A stretch of DNA of 12,379 nt from Candidatus Roizmanbacteria bacterium (GTDB taxonomy: Bacteria > Patescibacteriota > Microgenomatia > UBA1406 > GWC2-37-13). The DNA lies in the NCBI GenBank assembly GCA_026395455.1, contig JAPLYR010000066.1, positions 1 through 12,379 of the forward strand, given 5' to 3'. The notes beneath the pieces were generated by a model. That model did no database searches and was not told the origin of the DNA. It worked only from the letters and a program-made list of their open reading frames with translations. Each line of letters starts with the position of its first letter. Position 1 is the first letter of the stretch. This document shows, piece by piece, positions 5,621-11,828 of this stretch. Both the position numbers and the translations under genes were made by a program.

Positions 5621-6373
5621 ATGAAACTTGAAGAAAAGGTCAAAGAAGTAAAAAAGAAAGTAGTCGAGAAGGTTGTGGATAAGGGTTTGGAATACGTGGC
5701 AAAGCCTGTAAAAGAAGTTATTCAAACTATTGAAAATCGTTTAAACAGCCCAACCGATGAAGCCATCAATGCAGTGGGTGAGCTCACTACAGCTCAGCAA
5801 CTCTTAAGTGTTGCAAAAAAATATGGAAAAGAAGCAGGATATAATGCATTAAAAAAAGCAGAAAATATTGGGATTGCAGCAATAAATCTTATTCCAGTTA
5901 TTGGTACCGCGTCCCAAGACTTGGTGGATGCTGCACTACTTGAAGGAGCAACGGTTTCACAAGCAAAAGCACTTGCTACTGGTGCGAATGTTGTTGGAGG
6001 TGGTGAAGTGGCATATCCATTGACTCATCTTATCGGAGAAAAAGCAGCCGCAAAATTAGGGACAGTACTCAAAGCGCTTGATCCATTTGAAGACATTGAT
6101 CCACGCATTGTTGGAGCCTGTGGTGCGGTTGGTTTGTTTGTCCCGGGGGTTGGGGCAGTGCCATCCGGAATTGAAGTAGCTATCCTCACGATAAAAGATG
6201 CAAAAAATGCTGCATGGGCAGTGAAAGAAGCAAGTTCCATTATTACTAAAAGTCCAGAAATGCAAAAAGTAAAAGATTTTACATCTGGGGTTGTACAAGG
6301 AATTGCCAATACAATTAATAGAGCGGGAAGTCCACAGATGGCTCAAGCACGTGGCGCATTTGGAGTCGCATAA
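5621..6373 (+). CDS. Hypothetical protein with charged coiled-coil N-terminus and Gly/Ala-rich hydrophobic segments
   Basis: No known family is recognised. Residues 1-40 are a Lys/Glu/Val heptad-like helix (KLEEKVKEVKKKVVEKVVDK). Residues 45-80 are amphipathic helix. Residues 83-97 (IGIAAINLIPVIGTA) and 163-190 (IVGACGAVGLFVPGVGAVPS onward) are hydrophobic and rich in small residues, like membrane-inserting or helix-hairpin segments. The C-terminal 50 residues are again polar. I choose ATG 5621 rather than an upstream in-frame ATG at 5594. The upstream start would read through the promoter, while the TATAAT at 5609-5614 sits exactly six bases before 5621. The gene is first in a tight operon, with the next start two bases after its stop. 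Membrane association or self-assembly is an inference. Confidence 0.75.
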   Translation: MKLEEKVKEVKKKVVEKVVDKGLEYVAKPVKEVIQTIENRLNSPTDEAINAVGELTTAQQLLSVAKKYGKEAGYNALKKAENIGIAAINLIPVIGTASQDLVDAALLEGATVSQAKALATGANVVGGGEVAYPLTHLIGEKAAAKLGTVLKALDPFEDIDPRIVGACGAVGLFVPGVGAVPSGIEVAILTIKDAKNAAWAVKEASSIITKSPEMQKVKDFTSGVVQGIANTINRAGSPQMAQARGAFGVA

Positions 6374-6375
6374 CT

Positions 6376-6597
6376 ATGAATAAAAAAGAAGCACTTATTT
6401 TACTTTTGCAAAATAGCCTCATGGTTACCGATAGTGAAAAGAAAAAGATCCTCCATAAACTCGATTCATTAACGCAAGAACAGATTGACGCACTAGGCAC
6501 ATTTCTTTCTTACGAACAAGTCTGCCTCCTTGAAAATAAAGAAAAAATTATGAAGCAAACGAAGCTTTTAATGAATACATTAGAGCTAGTTTCATAA
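6376..6597 (+). CDS. Small hypothetical protein (73 aa) homologous to the C-terminus of the next gene product
   Basis: A short, mostly helical protein with no recognised family. Residues 5-47 align without gaps to residues 208-250 of the protein at 6602-7399. Shared positions include A6/A209, L11/L214, K22/K225, L26/L229, L29/L232, L32/L235, the block E35-Q36/E238-Q239, the block GTFL (41-44/244-247) and E47/E250. It is therefore a free-standing copy of a small helical domain found at the end of its neighbour, probably by tandem duplication. Its start is two bases after the previous stop, and GGAG (6362-6365) lies ten bases upstream as a possible ribosome-binding site. It could be a regulatory or competing subunit that uses the same interface as the larger protein. 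That is inference. Confidence 0.75.
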   Translation: MNKKEALILLLQNSLMVTDSEKKKILHKLDSLTQEQIDALGTFLSYEQVCLLENKEKIMKQTKLLMNTLELVS

Positions 6598-6601
6598 CAG
6601 C

Positions 6602-7399
6602 ATGACCCCTCCCAACGAATCACCCAAACAATCTAAGCTCGATATCTTATTGGCACAATCTGAACGAGAATTACAACAACAGGAGGTAGGAATAACCCAA
6701 AACGCTACAGAGTATGCCGATGTTGATAGAATAGTGTCCGATACTCAGACACAAACAGCTCTCGCAATTGAACGGGATATTGTTGCAGCAGAAATGAACA
6801 ATACGCTTAAACTCGAAAAGGGAATATGGATTGGAGCACATATTGTATGTCTTCCATTTTTTTATGATGAATATACCATTCGTGCACGTTTAAGTCCCGA
6901 GCTTCAACAGAAGTACAATCAGGCTATTATCACAACGTGTGGCAGATTTAAAGCTATGGGAAAAAAGGGGACTGCCCTTGTTTCACCCATCACAAATTAC
7001 ATCCGTAATTATGCAGATTTTTCTCCCAAAGAGAGAGAAGAATTAGAAACTGAACTTATTGAACGAGTATATGAATGGCTCAATGAAGAGGTGTCACTCA
7101 CCACTCAACCTCGATCACAGTCCTCACGTTCATTACAGGTTATTATGGAAGATATTGAACATGCAGAGCGAATATTTGAGAATGTACAGAATACAACTAA
7201 TTATATGGAAGGGGAGGTGCGCTTAGCGGTTATTCAAGCACTTCGTCACACTGACTTTCTCCCTGCAGCTGTCAAATATCATTTATTAAATGAACTTCAA
7301 ATCCTCTCAAAAGAACAACTATTTGATATTGGGACGTTTCTTCTGTGGGAAATTCGTAAAAGTAGTTTTCATCATAATAAACTACTTATGATTGCGTAA
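6602..7399 (+). CDS. Hypothetical protein (265 aa) ending in the duplicated LTxEQ/GTFL domain
   Basis: Third gene of the operon, starting four bases after the previous stop with no clear Shine-Dalgarno, so translation may be coupled. Residues 1-70 are polar and Gln/Glu/Thr-rich, probably helical or disordered. Residues 75-160 form a mixed segment (GIWIGAHIVCLPFFYDEYTI, later GRFKAMGKKGTALV, then FSPKEREELETELIERVYEW). Residues 165-200 are a linker. Residues 205-255 are the domain shared with the 73-residue upstream protein (ELQILSKEQLFDIGTFLLWE). No signal peptide, membrane span or catalytic motif is evident. I do not recognise the family. The gene runs convergently into the GT2 gene, with 23 bases between stops and no visible terminator. 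Confidence 0.78.
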   Translation: MTPPNESPKQSKLDILLAQSERELQQQEVGITQNATEYADVDRIVSDTQTQTALAIERDIVAAEMNNTLKLEKGIWIGAHIVCLPFFYDEYTIRARLSPELQQKYNQAIITTCGRFKAMGKKGTALVSPITNYIRNYADFSPKEREELETELIERVYEWLNEEVSLTTQPRSQSSRSLQVIMEDIEHAERIFENVQNTTNYMEGEVRLAVIQALRHTDFLPAAVKYHLLNELQILSKEQLFDIGTFLLWEIRKSSFHHNKLLMIA

Positions 7400-7422
7400 T
7401 GTGTGTCTTCAAACTGTTCGTT

Positions 7423-8220
7423 TTATGAAAGATGCGAGTGTTTATGCTCAAGATACATTTTCTCCAGCTTGTTCATTTCTAAATGATAGTTCTTTTTAGT
7501 TTTTAAGAACTGTTCCTTTCTTTTTTTATGTTCACTCTTGAGTCGCTTCATGAGATTAAGATCATGAAAATTAGAAATATTATCAAGATTATTGTTTGAC
7601 CAAATTCTTAGGTTAGTGAAATCAATCAAATCTTGATCTTTATTATCTATAGCATATTGAAGCTCTTTATTAAGAAGATCATTATACTTTTTATGACTAT
7701 CAAGCATTTGTTGAAACGTTTTATGATGCTTGATGACTGACTTCCAACTTCTCAGAATATGAGTTGATTTTAGGTTGATAAGTTGCTCATGGACAGTTCC
7801 CACATAACTGATTTCTGGTCGGTATTTAAAGAGTCTTAACTGGGGAAATGGATCACGGAGAATCGTGGAATTATATCTATATATTCTGTTAAATTTAAAC
7901 GATTCATGTGCTGTGTTTGTATATTGTTTTAGATTTTTGAGTAGTGTTTCTGAAAACTCCTCATCGCTATCAAGGCTCAATATCCATTGAAATTGAGTTT
8001 TTGAAATACAAAAATTACGTATTTCTGAAAAAGTTTTATATTGATGATGATAAGTCCGTATCTTTGATTTGTGATCAAAATCAATTGGTGAAGTCAGTGG
8101 CTCTTTTGTAGTGGTATAGATTATTTCATCAACATAATCATATACATTCCTTAAAGCACGAGAAGTTTCCAAGTCAAAACTTCTACTAAATAGATAAAAA
8201 GATATCCCTGGCAGCTTCAT
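7423..8220 (-). CDS. Family 2 glycosyltransferase (GT-A fold)
   Basis: Residues 1-150 show the GT2 pattern: an N-terminal beta strand, EIRNFCISKTQFQWILSLDSDEEFS with the metal-binding D84-S-D86-E87, then the acceptor-side motif QLRLFKYRPEISYVGTVHEQL in two parts (127-147, H144-E145). That combination is typical of GT2 enzymes involved in LPS core, capsule or protein glycosylation. The N-terminus is shorter than usual: the canonical nucleotide-binding start (VSVVIPTYN-like) is replaced by GISFYLFSRSFD, so the first strand is divergent. The C-terminus (about 215-265) is Lys/Glu-rich and coiled-coil-like. It lies 13 bases downstream of the GT4 gene on the same strand and is probably cotranscribed. 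The donor and acceptor cannot be read from sequence. Confidence 0.82.
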   Translation of the reverse strand: MKLPGISFYLFSRSFDLETSRALRNVYDYVDEIIYTTTKEPLTSPIDFDHKSKIRTYHHQYKTFSEIRNFCISKTQFQWILSLDSDEEFSETLLKNLKQYTNTAHESFKFNRIYRYNSTILRDPFPQLRLFKYRPEISYVGTVHEQLINLKSTHILRSWKSVIKHHKTFQQMLDSHKKYNDLLNKELQYAIDNKDQDLIDFTNLRIWSNNNLDNISNFHDLNLMKRLKSEHKKRKEQFLKTKKNYHLEMNKLEKMYLEHKHSHLS

Positions 8221-8233
8221 AAAGTATTAGTTA

Positions 8234-9421
8234 TTATGGTTGAAAACTTACTTTGTAATCATCATACACCTCTTTATAAACCTCTAATACACGTTCAGCT
8301 ATTGTAAGACGATTAAAGAACTTTGATCGACGAATTCCTTTTTTTGACAGATCCTCTCTGAGTTCTGGTTTTGTGAGGATTGAATCAATTGCTTCTGCAA
8401 TTCTATGAGGACCATAAGGGTACACAAAAAGAGCTGCATCTTGCGCAATTTCAGGATATGCTCCAAGATTTGATAAGACAGAAGGACATCCAGATGCCAT
8501 TGCTTCAACAGCTGGCAGACCAAAACCTTCATAGAGAGATAATGAAACAAAGGCTCTTGCATTATGCATAAAAAGCGCCATGTCTTTTCTTGATACAAAA
8601 CCAACAAATTTAACTCTACTTCCAATCTTCTTCATCTTGGTGTACTTCTCTAAGTCTTCTACTTTGTAATATATAAAAGGAGAAACTGCCATCGTGGAGC
8701 GCTTTGCTCCCAGCACATAGAGGTCTCCTTCAAATCCATGATCTTGGACAAGGATAGCGAAAGATTTAATGAGCATACGCAAATTTTTATGTCTTTTCAG
8801 TCCTCCTGTATACAGAATGTATTTTCTGTTAATGTCATATCTCTGTTTAAAGTCTTGTATTTCTTTTGGAGTAAACTTTGCATGAAAAATAGGATCGATA
8901 CTTTCATACGTTACCTCAATTGTTTCTGGTTTTATCTCATAGATTGATGCAAAGTCGATTTTGCTTGTTTCGGAAATAGTGATGATTTTTTTTGCGCGTT
9001 TTGTCACCAGTTCTTTACGATAGTCCGAATACCATCTATATAGTCGCTGTTTACGCTCAAAAGGAAATCTCCAGGGAATAGCATCGTGGATGGTCACTAC
9101 ATTTCCAATCTTTTCCGAACCTAATGGAAGAGATTGGTACATTGCATGAAACACATCAATTTTATATTTTTTTATGGCGAATCCTAGTTGATATTCTTCC
9201 CAAATAAATCGATTGATAAACGTTTTAGGAAACAAGAAAGTAGGAGCGATTACTTTGAGTTTAAAATTATCCGGTAGGTCCCAATCAACTTTTTGTGGCA
9301 CAAAAACGTAGTACTTATTTGTTTTGTCAACTTCTCCAAGCGCCCGAAGAAGATTAATAGTGTATTGGCCTATTCCAGCAGTCTGAGTTGTTAGATAGTA
9401 ACCGTTGATACCTATGCGCAT
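8234..9421 (-). CDS. Family 4 glycosyltransferase (GT-B fold)
   Basis: A full-length 395-residue GT4 retaining glycosyltransferase. N-terminal Rossmann lobe: MRIGINGYYL, GIGQYTINLL (17-26), VVTIHDAIPWRFP (108-120), ITISETSKIDF (147-157). C-terminal lobe: YILYTGGLKRHKNL (201-214), VKFVGFVSRKDM (270-281), and the EX7E donor-site motif EGFGLPAVE (298-306) followed by ASGCPSVLSNLGAYPEI. These enzymes transfer NDP-sugars to lipid-linked or surface glycan acceptors at the cytoplasmic face. I use ATG 9421 because the family starts with M-x-I-G-I. A TTG at 9439 is an alternative, discussed separately. It precedes the GT2 gene by 13 bases, forming a two-gene glycan operon. Confidence 0.93.
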   Translation of the reverse strand: MRIGINGYYLTTQTAGIGQYTINLLRALGEVDKTNKYYVFVPQKVDWDLPDNFKLKVIAPTFLFPKTFINRFIWEEYQLGFAIKKYKIDVFHAMYQSLPLGSEKIGNVVTIHDAIPWRFPFERKQRLYRWYSDYRKELVTKRAKKIITISETSKIDFASIYEIKPETIEVTYESIDPIFHAKFTPKEIQDFKQRYDINRKYILYTGGLKRHKNLRMLIKSFAILVQDHGFEGDLYVLGAKRSTMAVSPFIYYKVEDLEKYTKMKKIGSRVKFVGFVSRKDMALFMHNARAFVSLSLYEGFGLPAVEAMASGCPSVLSNLGAYPEIAQDAALFVYPYGPHRIAEAIDSILTKPELREDLSKKGIRRSKFFNRLTIAERVLEVYKEVYDDYKVSFQP

Positions 9422-9445
9422 ATATTTTTTTGGCGGCAATAGAGA

Positions 9446-9454
9446 ATTATACCA
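9446..9454 (-). promoter_or_regulatory. Extended -10 promoter of the GT4-GT2 operon
   Basis: The minus strand reads TGG-TATAAT (9454-9446). The TTG codon at 9439 lies exactly six bases downstream, and the ATG at 9421 lies 24 bases downstream. The same six-base spacing is seen before several other starts in the window. Confidence 0.6.
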
Positions 9455-9579
9455 AATTTTGTATTAATCAACTAATAAGTACTCAATCTTATTCATATGA
9501 GGGGAAATGATTTGAATTTTAGCTGAAGAGCATTGTCTTTATTGTTTTTTTGAGCATTGGTAGCATGCAAATCAAAACT

Positions 9580-9609
9580 GAGGCTAATCGAGGCTAAATA
9601 TTTTAGCCT
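9580..9609. repeat. AGGCTAA box cluster: direct repeat plus 8-bp inverted repeat
   Basis: GAGGCTAA occurs at 9580-9587 and again at 9590-9597. The second copy is followed by its inverse, giving AGGCTAAA-TAT-TTTAGCCT (9591-9609), a perfect 8-bp dyad with a three-base centre. The cluster ends about 20 bases upstream of the methyltransferase -10, where an operator or activator site would sit. It is not followed by a T-run on the plus strand. Confidence 0.5.
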
Positions 9610-9627
9610 ATAATAGTTAAAAAGATA

Positions 9628-9636
9628 TGATATAAT
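9628..9636 (+). promoter_or_regulatory. Extended -10 promoter of the methyltransferase gene
   Basis: TGA-TATAAT is a perfect extended -10. Exactly six bases (9637-9642) separate it from the ATG at 9643, predicting a leaderless mRNA. No Shine-Dalgarno is present, as the promoter occupies that space. Confidence 0.65.
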
Positions 9637-9642
9637 TATCAA

Positions 9643-10554
9643 ATGCAGCACAAACTAATCTATAAGTGCCTTCAGAATGAAAAAGTCACTGCTTTTGTGA
9701 AGAGACAATATATTGCAAGTTATTCACGTTATTTTTCTGGACATGAAAATGAATGTAGAGATATGCTTGAAAGCGCTTTCGATGTATTGCAAAAGTCGCA
9801 GGAGAATGGTTTAAATAAGACAAAATGGAATAAAGCGGTGTATACAATAAGTAAAGATATATTTCAGATACGCAATGATTCTTTTTGGTTTAACAAGATG
9901 CATTATGCGTATAAAACATTAATCCGCCCAAAAAAAGACTATGAGGCTGTTTCAGCCTTATTAAAAGGAAATATTGTTCACGACTTTGGATGTGATGGAG
10001 GTTTTTTTAGTCTTGAGCTACTTCGTGATGGATTTAATGTTGTACTTTCCGATGTCGTGGATCATAGAATATCTGAAGTAAAAAATCTACCTTTTTATTA
10101 TATGAAAAGTCCAGTTGACGTTGGATACTTGAAGGATAAAATTGATACAACCATTGTTAAAACTGTACTTCATCACATAGATAAAAGATATTTGGCAACA
10201 GTATTAAAAAAATTAAAAAAGACTGGAAGTAGAATCATTGTTGAAGAAGATATATATGGAGTTCCATCATTTATAAGAGATGCTTCAGATAAATTAATTA
10301 GTCAAAAAAACTTTAAAGAATTTGCATCATTAAGCCTAGAAGAACAATATCAATATTGTGTCCTGACTGACTATTTTAGTAATGCTGTCATTTATGGAAG
10401 GCCAGATATTACTTTCCCTTTCAATTTTATGTCAGTCGACGATTGGAAATCTGTTTTTGAAGCTGCAGGTTTTACTGTACAAAAATGTATAATAAATGGA
10501 TTTAATAACTGGAAGCTCACACAAAACTGTCAAGCTTGGTTTGTTTTAGATTAA
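9643..10554 (+). CDS. Class I SAM-dependent methyltransferase
   Basis: Residues 1-100 are a helical N-terminal extension with many aromatic and basic residues. Residues 108-205 carry the Rossmann methyltransferase core: motif I IVHDFGCDGGFFSLELL (111-127), VVLSDV (133-138) for the acidic residue after strand 2, TVLHHID (174-180) at the motif IV/post-IV position, and SRIIVEEDIYG (196-206) at strand 5. The C-terminus has DDWKSVFEAAGF (266-277), a common last helix before strand 6 in methyltransferases. The substrate is unknown. Sitting divergently beside a glycosyltransferase operon makes a glycan or lipid target reasonable, but that is inference. Its stop codon overlaps the antisense stop of the next gene within TTAA (10551-10554). 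Confidence 0.87.
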   Translation: MQHKLIYKCLQNEKVTAFVKRQYIASYSRYFSGHENECRDMLESAFDVLQKSQENGLNKTKWNKAVYTISKDIFQIRNDSFWFNKMHYAYKTLIRPKKDYEAVSALLKGNIVHDFGCDGGFFSLELLRDGFNVVLSDVVDHRISEVKNLPFYYMKSPVDVGYLKDKIDTTIVKTVLHHIDKRYLATVLKKLKKTGSRIIVEEDIYGVPSFIRDASDKLISQKNFKEFASLSLEEQYQYCVLTDYFSNAVIYGRPDITFPFNFMSVDDWKSVFEAAGFTVQKCIINGFNNWKLTQNCQAWFVLD

Positions 10555-11120
10555 GAAAATTTCTTTCTATGAGCTAGAAGAAGATTCCTTATGAAGGTCG
10601 ACTTTGTTACTCCCTCTTTTTTACTTGTATGCTCAAGGTAGCTTAATAACCCTGGACTTATAAAAAAATTGAATCTTTTTTCTCTTAAATGAAGTGCATC
10701 TTGTATTGCTGAACCAAGTTGTTTTTCGAAATTCTTTTCGTCATATTCCTGTAAGATCAACTTATCATTATCTACTCCTGAAAAAAATAAAGGCTTATAA
10801 TCTGTGAGGTAAAGAACAATGGTTGGCTTATTAAACTCAAGTGCTTTCTGGATGACAAATCCGATAGAGAGACTATGGGTACTTGCTTCAAAGATACATA
10901 AATCCGCTTTTTGTAATGTTTCAATTTTTTTATTATAAAATTCGGTTTGTTTTTTGTGATCTCCCGATTCAAGTGCTCTGTATAGATCTTCTGGTTCCTC
11001 AGAAAAAATATCGTCTTCAAGTACAGTGTAGCCAGATTTAGCAATAACACTTTGAATTTTTTTATATGTGTTTCCAAATTGTTTTTTTCCTCTTTGCGAA
11101 GCAGTAAAAAATATTTTCAT
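10551..11120 (-). CDS. Nucleoside deoxyribosyltransferase-like domain fused to ribbon-helix-helix-like domain
   Basis: Residues 1-140 fit the nucleoside 2-deoxyribosyltransferase/DNPH1-like fold: MKIFFTASQRG (1-11), GYTVLEDD (30-37), KADLCIFEASTHSLSIGF (71-88), then the helix VIQKAL and NKPTIVLYL (97-105). Compared with the DNPH1 pattern ADVVVAEVT.PS.GVGYELGRA, the segment aligns without gaps, but the catalytic Glu of GYELGRA is Val89 (GFVIQKA), so the usual glycosidase chemistry looks lost. Residues 148-189 (KRFNFFISPGLLSYLEHTSK, then TKSTFIRNLLLAHRKKF) resemble a ribbon-helix-helix DNA-binding module. The ATG at 11120 is preceded by TGA-TATACT (11135-11127) with six bases between. The gene follows pth by 25 bases on the same strand but has its own promoter. 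A nucleotide-sensing regulator is one reading. Confidence 0.72.
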   Translation of the reverse strand: MKIFFTASQRGKKQFGNTYKKIQSVIAKSGYTVLEDDIFSEEPEDLYRALESGDHKKQTEFYNKKIETLQKADLCIFEASTHSLSIGFVIQKALEFNKPTIVLYLTDYKPLFFSGVDNDKLILQEYDEKNFEKQLGSAIQDALHLREKRFNFFISPGLLSYLEHTSKKEGVTKSTFIRNLLLAHRKKFS

Positions 11121-11126
11121 ACACTG

Positions 11127-11135
11127 AGTATATCA
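11127..11135 (-). promoter_or_regulatory. Extended -10 promoter of the deoxyribosyltransferase-like gene
   Basis: The minus strand reads TGA-TATACT (11135-11127), then CAGTGT, then ATG at 11120. This is the same TG-N-box, six bases, start layout as at 4291 and 9643, and it lies in the 25-base gap after pth. Confidence 0.6.
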
Positions 11136-11145
11136 AATCATCATT

Positions 11146-11691
11146 TCAACTGCAATTGTTTTCGGATTGCAGGAACGCCTTAAATCTAACATCTATTTTT
11201 TTAAACAATTCTGTAAGCTGATTTTTTTCATCTTCAGTAAAGTTCTGTAAGACGTATTCCTCACCATTCATTCTATTTTCCAGAGGTCTGTTATCTACTC
11301 CAATTCGAATGCGAATAAAATCCATTGTTCTCAATTTATTTTGAATATCCGTGAGACCATTATGCTGTTTTGGTCCTTGCAGTTGGATTTTAAATTTTCC
11401 AAAAGGGATATCAAGGTCATCATGTATGACAACAAGATTATTTTTTGTATCTTCAATGGAATAGCGTTTGATACATGCAGCAACGGCATCTCCCGATTTA
11501 TTCATATAGGTTTGGGGCTTTACGAAGATCATATCCTTATCAACCTCACATACATCAGATAAGAGATATTTGTCATGTTTAAAGAGGGATTCTTGTGCGA
11601 GATAATCCACAAACATAAATCCCACACTATGGCGGTTTCCTTTATATTTTTCTCCAGGATTACCTAAGCCCACAATAAGTCTCATAGTCAT
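11146..11691 (-). CDS. pth: Peptidyl-tRNA hydrolase
   Basis: Pth cleaves the ester bond of peptidyl-tRNAs that drop off ribosomes, freeing tRNA for reuse. The 181-residue protein has the family hallmarks: VGLGNPGEKY (7-16) with N11, NRHSVGF (19-25) with catalytic H21, KPQTYMNKSG (58-67) with N64, VIHDDLDIPFGK (88-99) with D91, and QHNGL (109-113) with N111. The usual GGSAGHNG loop is QGPKQHNG here, slightly divergent but with the substrate-binding Asn kept. ATG 11691 has a strong GGAGGG (11705-11700) eight bases upstream. ATG 11685 (MRLIVGLGNPG) is an alternative because TATAAT (11697-11692) is exactly six bases upstream of it. The gene ends with TGA, showing that TGA is a stop here. Confidence 0.96.
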   Translation of the reverse strand: MTMRLIVGLGNPGEKYKGNRHSVGFMFVDYLAQESLFKHDKYLLSDVCEVDKDMIFVKPQTYMNKSGDAVAACIKRYSIEDTKNNLVVIHDDLDIPFGKFKIQLQGPKQHNGLTDIQNKLRTMDFIRIRIGVDNRPLENRMNGEEYVLQNFTEDEKNQLTELFKKIDVRFKAFLQSENNCS

Positions 11692-11828
11692 ATTATATAC
11701 CCTCCACAGAGAAATAATCTTCCGAGTATACCTTTTTCTAAACTAATTCTGCCTATATACATAATCAGAATTAGTAAGAAAAGTTTAGTTGATTTTATCT
11801 AAAAAATTCCTTTATACTGAAAATACGT
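11692..11828. promoter_or_regulatory. Divergent control region between pth and the GalT-like gene
   Basis: On the minus strand: TATACT (11730-11725) as a pth -10, GGAGGG (11705-11700) as its ribosome-binding site, and a second TATAAT (11697-11692). On the plus strand: TTGATT (11789-11794), an 18-base spacer, and TATACT (11813-11818), ten bases before the ATG at 11829. Between them lies the inverted repeat described separately. Confidence 0.55.
11743..11774. repeat. 9-bp inverted repeat between divergent pth and galT promoters
   Basis: CTAATTCTG (11743-11751) and CAGAATTAG (11766-11774) are perfect complements around a 14-base AT spacer. The symmetry extends outward: CTAAACT (11738-11744) matches AGTTTAG (11782-11788) across a short bulge. 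Two operator half-sites or a hairpin are both possible. Confidence 0.5.

Larger units (their letters stand above)
9440..9642. other. Divergent intergenic region between GT4 and methyltransferase genes
   Basis: About 200 AT-rich bases with no supported ORF. It holds an extended -10 for the GT4 operon on the minus strand (9446-9454), three AGGCTAA-type boxes (9580-9609), and an extended -10 for the methyltransferase (9628-9636). I see nothing further in 9455-9579. Confidence 0.6.

Noticed and set aside
6025-6346. Two minus-strand ORFs of 94 and 96 residues inside the 5621-6373 gene
   Set aside because: Antisense to a well-placed operon gene, with no promoter and no recognisable domain.
8299-8947. 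Several ORFs of 63-108 residues on both strands inside the GT4 gene
   Set aside because: They overlap the conserved C-terminal GT4 lobe, whose motifs are unambiguous in the other frame.
10772-11077. 101-residue minus-strand ORF within the deoxyribosyltransferase-like gene
   Set aside because: A frame-shifted shadow with Lys/Phe/Leu-biased composition. The main frame carries the family motifs and its own promoter.
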